From Leuctra nigra (taxonomy: Eukaryota; Arthropoda; Insecta; Plecoptera; Leuctridae), in the NCBI GenBank assembly GCA_934045905.1, contig OW203762.1, forward strand, positions 26,320,345 to 26,384,344: a stretch of DNA of 64,000 nt, read 5' to 3'. Positions 35,401-45,475 of the stretch are shown in pieces. The notes under the pieces were generated by a model. It ran no database searches. It saw nothing but the letters and a program-made list of their open reading frames with translations, and was not told where the DNA came from. A program made the translations under genes and the position numbers. How positions within the stretch are numbered: position 1 is the stretch's first letter; each line of letters starts with the position of its first letter.

Positions 35401-37718
35401 GCCTATTAGTAGGGTACCTTCCCAGCATTTGCCTGTCGACTGAGGGAATACCACGAAAAAACCCCAGTCAGGAAGGACGGCCGCTGGAATCGAACCCGGG
35501 CCTCCGGAATACAAGTTCAGAGTGTTACCACTCAGCCATACCTGTTCCGTCTGTAACTTACTTCAAGAGCCTGCAATGTCTGTCAACAATCCCCACAAGA
35601 AGACGCATCATTTCGTCATCAACTTCCTTCAAATCAGATTCGGGGTGTGCAAAATTAAAACTCTGTAACACCGCCATTTGTTTGTGGACTTTTCCTTGGA
35701 AGTGACTAAATTTCCTGTGGATTTCCTTCTTCGTACCAGTAAACTCCACCTCAGTTGTTTGAACAGTTTTCAAACCTCGTCTCTCTGCCACATTCGCAGC
35801 AGCTTGTTCTCGCAAATGTTCCAGCTTGTAGCCGAGACGGTTCAACAAAGCAATTGCGTAGAACAGAAGAACAATTGGGATAGTGTCGAAGATGATTACT
35901 TCAATAGCGGTGAAATACAAGTTGAAGGTTTGAATTATCATCACGAGCTCGAATCCCGGTGATGTTGCAATGTCCACTAGAAACCAGCCTCTGAAAACAT
36001 AGCAATTTCCATTACTTTGTAACTTGAGCAGTTGAGCTCGGAATTGTAAAGTTCAGTTGCTTATTGGATTATGACCACTGATCTTCGGATTTGTACTCCA
36101 AAAATGTAATGTAATTTAATTCAACTGAGAAGAAAAAATGAAATTAAAACATTAACATACATTTCAAAGTATTGTTAGTCAGACCATTCAGACAACCCTC
36201 TCCCTCTTATTGCCATTGTTTACTCATTTCAAACAAATTAATATCCCGGTGAAAACAGAGGTTCCTCAAAAAATTGTGTATCAATCATTATTTTGAGTAT
36301 AATTTCGAAGGGCGGTCATATATTTTTTCCCGCCAAAAGCGATTTGGAGCGGTTTTCGAGCGAAATACAAAATATAAATACCTATATTTAACAAACGGTT
36401 ATGAATATCGAAAAAGCAAGACCGAGGTGACATGTATTGAACCTTTATCTACATTTTCATCGCTTACTGTCATAACTTTGCTCCTACTATGTGGTCAGCA
36501 TTTGTCGGGCACGATACACTCCGTGCGAGCGACGGACGAGCGACGAAGCGTTTTCGTGCCCGACACATGCTGACCACATAGTAGGAGCAAAGTTATGACA
36601 GTAAGCGATGAAAATGTAGATAAAGGTTCAATACATGTCATCTAGGCCTTGCTTTTTCGATATTCATAACCGTTTGTTAAATATAGTCGTTTATATTTTG
36701 TATTTCGCTCGAAACCCGCTTCAAATCGCTTTTGGCGGGAAAAAATATATGACCGGCCTTAATTAATGCAAGGTGCAATGCAAGGAAATTATTGCAAGGA
36801 AATTTGAGTTTGTATATGGAGATTAAATATTTCTCTCTAATGATATTCGTCATTTTCTCGTAGAATGTTGCGCTTTTCATTGTTTTGTGTAGCATCCGGA
36901 ATGAAGGTATAAAAAGTTGTCTGTGATTAATTAATACAATACATTTTATAATTCAGTGCGTGTGCTTGCGAATCTTACCTGTACCAAATATCATTTGGAA
37001 CAAAGCCAAAATATCTTGCGATGAAAATATTCGTACAGTTAATGGTGTTATATATACAATATATTATAGGCAGCTTTTTGGTGGCCCAGTTACAACGCTT
37101 GATTGTTTTCTCGAATCCTGTTTTGTCTGTTCCAATCATGGCCGCCATGGATACAATTAACTCGGCCATTTCCTTGTTATTCCACATGTAAATCAGCAGT
37201 TGTGTCGTTATCATTAGAAAAAAGTTAATTATCACTAGATCCTCTGATATTTCCACAAGATTCAAGGAGTTGAAATATAAGTCAGCAATATGGACAAAAA
37301 ATATGTTGAATAAACAGTGAGCTAGACATAATTTTGGTAAAATATATATGAGGATCTTGACCGGAGTTGATTTTTGTTTGTAGTTCTCATCGGGCCAAAA
37401 TCCTGAAAACCGAAAAATTCATTGATAGGAAATCTTATAGGTCATTACTATCAGTGACAATAGATGATTATTGATGAACACTCATTATTGATGAGTGTAT
37501 TCTGATTATGAAAGTGACAAAATAAACTTTGTCAAGTGCATCTAAAAGAAAGTTCGAAAAATTATCTTCCGCTTTTAGAGATTGGATTGAAAACACTGAG
37601 TTAAGCTATTATAGAGTGGAAGTCTTTTCTAGTCATAATTCTTCTTACCATGCCAATAAAGGATCTTGACTGTAGGTGCCATGAATTCTGCATCACCATC
37701 TTCATGACGAGGATACAT
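32485..37718 (-). CDS. Odorant receptor (copy B), 3' end not found
   Basis: Seven-TM insect odorant receptor, expected to form an Orco-dependent ion channel in sensory neuron membranes. Exons on the minus strand: 1, 37649-37718 (ATG at 37718; ends KILYWHG); 2, 36979-37402 (GFWPDENYKQ..., two TM segments); 3, 35562-35990 (IFDTIPIVLLFYAIALL, then the long loop ...RHCRLLK); 4, 33491-33590 (FQIIYILAAVSLMLLF); 5, 33297-33401 (KVAAILLCMVIGFLQWF); 6, 32485-32640 (NMRIGDAMYFCDWY to MELFNT). Every junction is GT/AG and phases match, giving 428 codons. The NMRIGDA...CDWY block is the family's C-terminal hallmark. The family ends with one more short exon (about 15-20 residues), which I could not find downstream. 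Introns carry a SINE and several hairpin elements. Distinguished from gustatory receptors by that motif. Confidence 0.88.
32742..33123. mobile_element. Fold-back element R7, copy 1 (intron of OR copy B)
   Basis: Arms of about 150 bp: the left begins cccataaaaaacactccgtg and the right ends with its complement (cacgtagtgtttttttatgggg). Inner arm words are 'gccaagtcaaaacttttcaa' and 'cgatgcgcc'. A second copy with the same arms lies at 42697-43095. Would form a long intronic hairpin in a transcript from either strand. Confidence 0.88.
33661..34710 (+). mobile_element. Repeat family R4, copy 4 (fullest)
   Basis: Runs from head ctaggaaaacgctctgtgta to the 3' end 'cgctcgctacgctcgctcaa', interrupted by the inverted-repeat MITE at 33974-34108. 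Internal lines include 'ttggtcccaatgaccatg', 'gaccaaccaatcgaaagat' and 'tgtgtgcaaaatttcagctc'. Sits antisense in an intron of OR copy B. Confidence 0.8.
33974..34108. mobile_element. Inverted-repeat MITE nested in R4
   Basis: Ends ctattctcaaaacagttatc and gataactgtttcgagaatag are complementary. The interior is AT-rich. Confidence 0.75.
34711..35262. other. Intron of OR copy B, no feature recognised
   Basis: No match to the repeats seen elsewhere in the window. Short open frames only. Confidence 0.45.
35263..35551 (-). mobile_element. tRNA-derived SINE, best-preserved copy
   Basis: Read on the minus strand it has an A box (tggctgagtggt), a B box (gggttcgattcca) about 35 bp later, then 'ccgtccttcctgactggggt', 'ggtattccctcagtcgac' and 'aggcaaatgctgggaaggta', ending 'gcagaacagtgcgacgtaa' and an A-rich tail. 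Both pol III internal promoter boxes are intact, the standard organisation of a tRNA-derived SINE. It lies in the OR copy B intron 12 bp from the exon 3 donor. Confidence 0.88.
36308..36760. mobile_element. Large hairpin element with about 210-bp arms (OR copy B intron)
   Basis: The left arm begins aagggcggtcatatattttt and the right arm ends with its complement (aaatatatgaccggcctt). Arms stay complementary nearly to the centre, around 'gtcgggcacgatacactcc' and 'cgttttcgtgcccgac'. Total 453 bp. No coding capacity. Confidence 0.88.
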
Positions 37719-37849
37719 TCTAACGTTCCTCAATACACAAGACAACTTACACTGCCAAACAATAAGTTCGAGCTGCATTTATATAACTCACACATTATTC
37801 CATTTGGTAGGAAATAATTTATAGACCTTAACAATAATCTTCCACAAAT

Positions 37850-38534
37850 AAGCAATACAAATCGGATATATACATTTGAAAACGTTTCACAAAGTCACTG
37901 ATCTGTATTGTTAGCTATACATCGTCGTAAAATAAAATTAGAAAAAGTAGTGCATGTAAATATTTGATTGGATATCACTATTATGGCGTGGCTTTTCTCA
38001 TTGTTATATCAAAATGTTTGTAGAAACATTGGCGCCGGACTTTTTTTGGACCCTTTCCATTGAACTACAAAAAAGTTAGATAATCACACACTATACAATG
38101 ACCATGTTTGTTATACTTAGTTTCTGCTTCAAATGTAGTGGAAATATAAAATAGTTCCTTTTTTATTATATGGAGACAAGTTATAGGATTGGAAGTCTAA
38201 GGGTTTGTAAATAAATTATTTCTAATATTTCTGAAACGTGATGATAAAAGTTATTGCTACGGTAAGCCACGTTGAACAGTTTTCTCTGAAGATAAATATT
38301 TTAAAAGTTTTATAATCATTGAGATAGTTATAAAAGCCAGTTATGTTTAATTCAATTCAGTTTTGGACTCTTGTGTACAATTAGAATCGTGAAATAAAAC
38401 CAAGATGACTCCCAATTACGATTTATGATTTCATAATATTAGCCACAATATTTCCCCAGTAACCCAAGTACCTATGTCGTTATTGTTGTAAATTATTTAT
38501 TATCTGCATGCAGCTTAACATTCACAAGACAACA
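37850..38534. other. Upstream region of OR copy B
   Basis: AT-rich, partly similar to sequence upstream of OR copy A ('tgtttgtagaaacattggcg' at about 38008 and 29546), consistent with the promoters having been duplicated with the genes. I do not identify a defined promoter motif. Confidence 0.45.
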
Positions 38535-39436
38535 TAATTGAGCGAGCGTAGCGAGCGTCACCACGGTACTCTTATGGCACTTTCTCTGTGTGTGTTTTTT
38601 TTTTTTTTTGCCTGCACTGCCCAGGTCAAACTGCACAACCAATCGATCTGAAATTTTGCAAACATACTAACGTAATCTATGCGGTCCCTGGGATCTTTTC
38701 TGAACGGGATCATGTGATTGGTTCAAATTTTATAAAAATTATCTTTCGATTGGTTGGTTCGATCAATTTGAAATTTAGTAAAGTCATTGCAACCAACATT
38801 GTACCCAATCATAAAATTTTTCAGCCAAATCCTCCCATTGGTTCAAATTTGAAACCATTTATCCTGTGATTTTTGAAATTTAAACTAGAACCGATTGACC
38901 GACCAACTAAAAACTTCGCATGGTCATTGGTACCAACATTTAAGGTATTTTTGCCAATTTTAAGTTTAATCTGTCGTTATTTTCAAAAGTTTTTGTCATT
39001 TTAGGGACATTTTGCATGTTGGCTGTCAAATTCACGGCGACTTCGAATCTTCAGTTCAAGGCAAGGTAGTTAGAGCAGAAAGTTTTAAACGATATGAAAC
39101 TAATATATTGACCGTTCAACAGATTGATCTGATATTATGTACACACGCTAATATCGTATCATATGAGTGGTCCCAGGTATATTTTTTTAACGAGATCCTG
39201 TGATTTTTGAAAATTAACAAGGAACCGTTCAATCATAAAGGTTTAATCGATCAACTTAAAACTTAGCAAGGATATTGGGACCAATATTTTTGGAGGTTTT
39301 GGAGATTTTTATACAAGTCTGTGACGAAATTCAAGAATTGGCTTTTAATGACATTTTCGATAGACATAATTTCGGTTCGAGGTGTTGCGTGTATCCGTGC
39401 TCGCTCATCAACGCGTTACACAGAGCGTTTTCCTAG
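38535..39436 (-). mobile_element. Repeat family R4, copy 5
   Basis: Full-length reverse copy: 'taattgagcgagcgtagcga' at the left (3' end of the element) and 'acacagagcgttttcctag' at the right (head). Similar in content to copy 4. Confidence 0.82.
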
Positions 39437-39509
39437 TAACATACATGCCATACAAGATAAAATCAAACATAATTAAAGCCAAAATGAATTATATCAGAGG
39501 TATTCATTG

Positions 39510-40141
39510 CCTCGCGTGCGTATAGCGAGCGTCACATTTAGTATGGCAATTTCTGTGTGATTTTTTTTTGCCTGCACTGCCTAGGTCAAACCTCACAACC
39601 AAACGATCTAAAATTTTGCACACATACTAACGTCATCTCTGCGGTCTCTGGGATCGTTTTTAAACGGGATCCTGTGATTGGTTCAAATTTAAAAAAAAAA
39701 TCGATAGGTTGTTGCGATCAATTTGAAATTTTGCATATTCATTGCAACCAACACCCCAATCTTACAAAGTTTCAGCCAAATCCTCATATTGGTTAAAATT
39801 TAAAACCATCTTTCCTGTGATTTTTGAAATTTGACTAGAACCGATTGACCGATCAACTTAAAACTTTGCATGGTCATTGGGACCAATTAAAATTTTAGGT
39901 ATTTTTGTCATTTGAAGACTAATCTGTCGTTATTTTCAAAAGTTATTGTCATTTTAAGGACATATTATTCTTTAATCTTGAAATATTTGAAAAATTTATA
40001 ATCCATTTTTATCCCTGCCTTCTTGATGCTTTAGTTCCAAGGCAAGTAGAGCAGCTGACACTTCCAAACGTATATCAAATCGCCCGGATACTGTACGAAT
40101 ACTCACTGATCATCAACGCGTTACACTGAGCGTTTTCCTAG
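39510..40141 (-). mobile_element. Repeat family R4, copy 6
   Basis: Reverse copy 73 bp beyond copy 5 in the same orientation, ending 'ttacactgagcgttttccta'. It shares 'cgattgaccgatcaactt' and 'ggtcattgggaccaa' with its neighbour. Confidence 0.8.
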
Positions 40142-40329
40142 TTAATTATAATGTTTCTCAAAATTGCTATCATTATACATCCAGCCACAAAAATAGATTT
40201 AGCTGTTCTTTCATACCCTATGTATTCATTTGGTGGCAAGTGCACCTCTTGTACTATACAATACCTTACAACCTCGATCAAACATTATTTGAATCTCGTT
40301 GTTCATTGACTTCCAGACAGTTAAGTCAT

Positions 40330-40545
40330 TGCTATAGACGCGGATGATTAATGATTATGAGGATGATTCGGAGATGATGCTGAAGAAGAAAATGAATGAT
40401 GACACGGTTGTGGCGAGCGTTGACTATTTATCAATAGTTTTTGCCAACTGAGGTAAACTATGGAAAGACACAGTTGGTCGCTGAGATCGAACCTGGGCCT
40501 TCTGATTGCAAGTCAAGAGCGTTATATTATGACCCTTTGTTTTGT
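40330..40545 (-). mobile_element. tRNA-derived SINE copy
   Basis: Minus-strand body in the usual order, with a degenerate B box (complement of gatcgaacctgggc at about 40487). More diverged than the 35.3-kb copy. Confidence 0.6.
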
Positions 40546-40592
40546 GCACTTTATACAATAAGTTCAAAGAAGACACCTGGTTTTATATACCA

Positions 40593-40598
40593 TTTATT
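40593..40598 (-). promoter_or_regulatory. Polyadenylation signal AATAAA
   Basis: tttatt on the plus strand, 18 bp after the stop codon of the LRR-like gene. Close, but plausible for a compact 3' UTR. Confidence 0.5.
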
Positions 40599-40615
40599 AA
40601 ACTGTAAATACAAAT

Positions 40616-43600
40616 TCAGAAAATGTCTACTAAATTAGATGTTTTAAAAATATGCGTCACATCTTCCTCGTGATAGCTTCTAAGACGGCGAACTGTCAAA
40701 TTGAGGTTAGTTCTCTTGACCACCTCGCCCAGCTGTTTGAAATAGTTTTCAGCTTCTTCAGTCAAATAACCAATCTCTAAGCAATTCAAACCAGCACAAG
40801 ACTCAATCACGTGACGTGCTAGGAGCTCTGTGATTGGTCCATCGCCACACTGAAGCTTGACCATCGTCAAACTTTTCATTCTGCTCTTTGTGAACAAATC
40901 TATCAGTCTTTCTTCGTAAGCTGTCACGGATTTGTGCCTGAACTCGAAATTTAAGTGATGAACGTTTAACAATAACTTTAATTCAGTCAATTTTATTGAT
41001 TTTTCTAAACAGATTTGTATCAAAAGAAATGCTACGTCGATGTCATAGGAACATTTAACGGACAAGCTCTCAAGTTTAGGAAAATTGTATTTGATGGTTG
41101 ATTCTGTTGTCATGTTTATTTCTTCAGTCCAGATGTCAACAAACGAAAGGTTAGTCAGGTGCGGACATTTTGATAAAATTTCCAGAAATCTTTCCGGCTT
41201 CCCACAAATTTCGCTTTTATGAATAGAGATATCTGTGATGTAGTTACTCTTACATACAAGAAATCGATATAAATCGGAGTAATGTACTTGAAAACTGTGT
41301 AATGATATTCTCGACAACTTGAGAGCGGTTGCAGCGAGCTTGCGAAATATACAACTGCATCTCGCGAAGTTCGTCTCTGCGGAGTTGCTACGGTTGTTCA
41401 GCAGCCAGATGAACAGCTCCTCGAGCTCAGGACAACGGTCTGCGATATCTTCGACAAGTTCAGGATCCTGAAGAGACACGTACAAGATGCGCAGCTTCAG
41501 TTTGCTCTCGATGTTCAGGCACGTAAAGATGTCATCCCCGAACCACCACATGAGGTCGAAGTTCTCGAGATGGGGAAGTTGTTTCACAACACTCATTCTC
41601 TGTGAAAGTGGACAATAATACAGTTACTATGGAAGTGATGTTCTTTGACAATCAATTTTTGTTTGTCAGTCTTCACCTTGTACTAGAACAAGATTCCGAG
41701 TTAGCATAGGTTAGGTTATAGGTACTTCTGAAGTTGCGATCGAGTCATTTTCAGACAATTCGATTACTTTATATCTAGTGGAGCGGTCGCTCCACCCAGC
41801 CAAGTCGTACCGTACACTCACACTCACTCAACATACCGTAAATGCCTAATAAACTGAGGAGCAGACCAACCACTTTTACTGTAAGCAACAACATGGCATT
41901 TTCGGCCTACTGGATCATAAAATTGGAAAATCTCACATTGTTGTGATATATCTTAATTTCGAGCTATGGCCCACCCCACTCCATATACTAAATTTGGGAA
42001 CAATAGGTTATGCCATTTGCGTGCTAGAGGGCCGTGAAAACAGTGAAATTACACCCCTTTTAAAACCTATCTGATGATATCAGGAAACACCGCTATCACC
42101 GCCACAGCCTAAACGGCTTAGCCGATCGATCTGAAATTTTTACCACATGTGCACTTTTGGCGTCTGAGGTGCCTTTTTATAAAACCATCCGGTAGTCGCC
42201 ATTTTGAAACCGGAAGTGACGTCATATCTCGAAAACGGCTCAACCGATCGGAATGAAACTAGCGCCAAATGATTCAGACGGTCGTCTATATGGAATATCA
42301 ATAGTTAAAGTAGAGATGTACTATTACCAAAACCGGAAATGACGTCATGAAAATGAAGAACTAGATTTTAATGACCTCTTACTACAATAACCACATATTC
42401 AGAAGGCTTATAATGATACATAACATTTATAGAAATAAATTCTAGGTGGCAGTTATTTCAGTCGCCATTTTGAAAACCGGAAGTGATACCATATCTCGAA
42501 AACGGCTGGACTGATTGGAACGAAGCTTTCGCAATTCTTCATGGAATATCACTTTAAACTTAGGTATATTGAGCACCAAACACAATTTTTCGTATTAACC
42601 AATTCGGAAATGGCGTATTTTTTAAAAGTATTTAGTCATTGTTGCTCCGATGTGTGTTACAAGTTGTGTAAATAAACTAAAAAAATAAGTGATTTCCCCA
42701 TAAAAAAACACTCCGTGTAAAAATACCAGCCAAGTCTCTTCAACTATAAAAAAAATAGAAGAAATCTAAAAATTCAGCACTGAAAAGTAGTGATATCAAA
42801 AAATGAGCCAAGTCAAAACTTAATTTTAAAAACCAAAATATACTTGGCGCATCGTTTTTAAGGGCATTATAGGTATATTATATATATTTAGGTACATTTG
42901 ATTTTTGGCATATGCTTCTATACTATTTATATACACGATGCGCCAAGTATATTTTGGTTTTTAAAATTAAGTTTTGACTTGGCTCATTTTTTGATATCAC
43001 TACTTTTCAGTGCTGAATTTTTAGATTTCTTCTATTTTTTTTATAGTTGAAGAGACTTGGCTGGTATTTTTACACGGAGTGTTTTTTTATGGGGTACCAT
43101 TTTACCTTATGTTGAGTGTACCTACCTACCTACCTATAAATGAAGAGGTATCAACCAATAATTAAATTTTATTATCAAACTTTAGCTCAAAACTCAATTG
43201 AGCTCTGCACTTGATTTAATGAGCGATATACTAGTATTTTTGTGCCACCTGTAAGTCTACTTCTTTCAGTATTTAATTGAATAAAATAAGAAGTTTTACA
43301 AACGGTATTTGCCATCCACCAAATTACCATTTAAAAAATGAAGAAGAGACGTGGATAATTTTTAATTCAAATACAGTTTTACGATTTGTATTGATTGAAT
43401 GAGAATAATTTTTAAACTTGTAATTGACATTCAATCCCATACTTCTTAACTAAGGCCGGGTAGGATTAACTCTGGATTAAGGTAATCGATGGTTAACCAC
43501 TGATCTCAAGGTACTTCCACTTCGTTGCGTGGTTAACCAATGAATCAAGTTGGCGCGAATTCCACAGCCAATAAGATTCACTAATTTCCACTAACCATCG

Positions 43601-44312
43601 ATTAACTTAATCCAAAGTTAATCCTACCCGGCCTAAGTAACTAAATAAAACTAGTAACTAGGTAGAGGTACCTACTGCCACTACAACTCTACTCAAACTA
43701 ATACGAACTGCTACGAACGTCTGTAAAAGAGTCACTTACCATCTTTCTAAATTGATTTGTAAAAGGTCCTTCATCCAATTGGAAGACCAACGTTCTTAGA
43801 TTTGGGCATGATTCTATGATAAACTGTAACATGTCTGACGATGTTCTCGGCAAGGTGAGGACTTGCAATTGCTTGCATGATTTACATAGACAGCAAATAA
43901 CTTCTTCGAATTCGACGGCTGTCAGATCAAGTTCTATGACATTTGTCAACATCGGTATAATACTTCGATACATCTGCGACTCGTGATTTAGAACCGCCGG
44001 CATTTTCAATGTCTCAATAAGTACTTTCTCATAGATCAGAGCATTGAAAATGACTCGATTGTCGATACTTTCATGTTTATTCGTGTCCATTACTGCGTGA
44101 AAAAGCGACTCCCATACAGAACCAGGAATAAAATATCGTAGATGAGATTGAAGCGTTTGAAACCCTAGTCTGATTTCACAAGTGTCAAAGTTCATGCCAG
44201 ATGATCTCAGCGTCGTCTCTATTCTTCTGCAGGATGATAGAACCAGTTGACTTGCGGACGACAAGGAAAGTTCTTGGAGGCGTAGCACAGGTTTTCGTTG
44301 ACACGAAGTCAT
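40616..44312 (-). CDS. Leucine-rich-repeat-like protein, two exons, 518 aa
   Basis: Exon 1 is 43740-44312 (ATG at 44312; 191 codons, ending NQFRKM before a GTAAGT donor). Exon 2 is 40616-41599 (acceptor cacag, starts RMSVVKQLPHLENFDL; 327 codons to the stop). Both junctions fall between codons. The protein has repeated L..L.L and 'CP.L..L' spacing (SCPNLRTLVF, RCPELEELFI, KCPHLTNLSF, NFPKLESLSV), the pattern of RNI/F-box-type leucine-rich repeats that form a protein-binding solenoid. I see no clear F-box, signal peptide or TM segment; the N-terminus (LQELSLSSASQLVLSS) could be a divergent adaptor region, so an E3-ligase substrate-receptor role is only a guess. A 2.1-kb intron holds two mobile elements. 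An AATAAA follows the stop. Confidence 0.82.
42190..42545. repeat. Internal direct repeat in LRR gene intron
   Basis: 'gccattttgaaaccggaagt' followed by 'atatctcgaaaacggct' occurs at 42198 and again, diverged, at 42473. Probably a decayed mobile element with internal repetition. Confidence 0.6.
42697..43095. mobile_element. Fold-back element R7, copy 2 (LRR gene intron)
   Basis: Arms begin ccccataaaaaaacactccg and are closely complementary for about 170 bp. Same family as 32742-33123; inner arms differ (atacttggcgcatcg). Confidence 0.9.
43454..43633. mobile_element. PIF/Harbinger-like MITE (LRR gene intron)
   Basis: Ends ggccgggtaggattaactct and its near-complement, flanked by TAA at 43451-43453 and 43634-43636. 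About 180 bp. Confidence 0.88.
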
Positions 44313-45475
44313 TTTGTAATATGTGTTATAAATACTTTTAAATAGAATAGATAATTCGTAGAAATTAAAAAAATTAAAGGACGCGTTTTGTCAACTTTAA
44401 TGTTTATTTGACAGCATCACGGCCACCTTCATTGTTTTCACTAAAAATCAAGGTGCATAAAGGAATACATTTGAGACCATAGACAACTTCGTGTCCGTAT
44501 TATAATGAAAGCAAATAAAAACCATACGAAATAAAAAAAAAAAAAATTATATATTATTATTATAAACTCTATAAATGTTATCTATATGTCTATGGTCAAT
44601 GGTCTATATTACATATTATTATGTTCATTACAATTTTTAAGTTATGAACCATCAGGTAGTGCTACAATTTAGAAAGTCAAACAATTTCAAAGAAATGGAA
44701 CCTGTTTGTGTGGATTCTATTCCTCTTCTTTCTTGAAAAAGATAAATAAGTTATAGAGTCCAAAATCTCTAAAATAATAAAATACTAACACATTATAATA
44801 TGTCACATACTAATTATATAGGACAATCTTCTTTAGAGCAACCGCAATGCTAATAATCTGATATAATTTCGATTTCGAATGCTATTCCAAACTCAGTTGG
44901 TTCAAAGGCATTTTTTAAACCACATTCAACCGCCCAAGGACGAAATGGCTTCTGCAAGAGAAGAGTGTATAATAAGTATGATAAATTCTGCCTCCACGCT
45001 GAGAGGAATTTAACAATAACCAACCCCTGCCGGCAGCTAGCGGGCTTTACATGGAATCAAATTAGCAACACTTCATAAAACAAGACAAAATCTGAATAAT
45101 AATGACAAAATTGTTGTATATTACATATTTTATATAAATAGAAGCACAGAGTTCTAGCCTAAATCAAAATGTAAAAAGTAGCCTCTAAAAATAAAAACAA
45201 AACTGGAGACACCAAAGCTAAAGATTGTCCCTGACGATCAGGGATCAATGATCAACGTCCCTGACACCGACTCGAAATTTGACGCACATTTATACACCAC
45301 GCCATCTTATGAAGAGTAGAAATTTAAATTTTTTTCCAAATCAACATTCTTATCAACATTTTTATCGGTTTTTGTGACCTCGCCCTTATAAGTTTGAGAC
45401 GCATCGTTTAAAGAACTTGTACAGATATGGATCGCACAAATGTTGACAAGGCACTGTAGTAAATTTCAATTTCAG
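44313..45475. other. Intergenic, no confirmed gene
   Basis: Between the LRR gene start and the first visible protease exon. The missing 5' exons of the protease (signal peptide and start of the CLIP domain) should be in or beyond this stretch, but I could not find them. Confidence 0.4.
44850..44951 (-). CDS. Possible orphan terminal exon, unknown protein
   Basis: A good acceptor (cttctcttgcag) is followed by 33 open codons, KPFRPWAVECGLKNAF... to ...IISDY and a stop. The composition looks protein-like in AT-rich surroundings. No upstream partner exon was found and I do not recognise the family. It could be a chance frame or a remnant. Confidence 0.22.
   Translation of the reverse strand, partial: KPFRPWAVECGLKNAFEPTEFGIAFEIEIISDY

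Noticed and set aside
36274..36573. 99-residue plus frame
   Set aside because: It lies within a perfect hairpin element and has no family signature.
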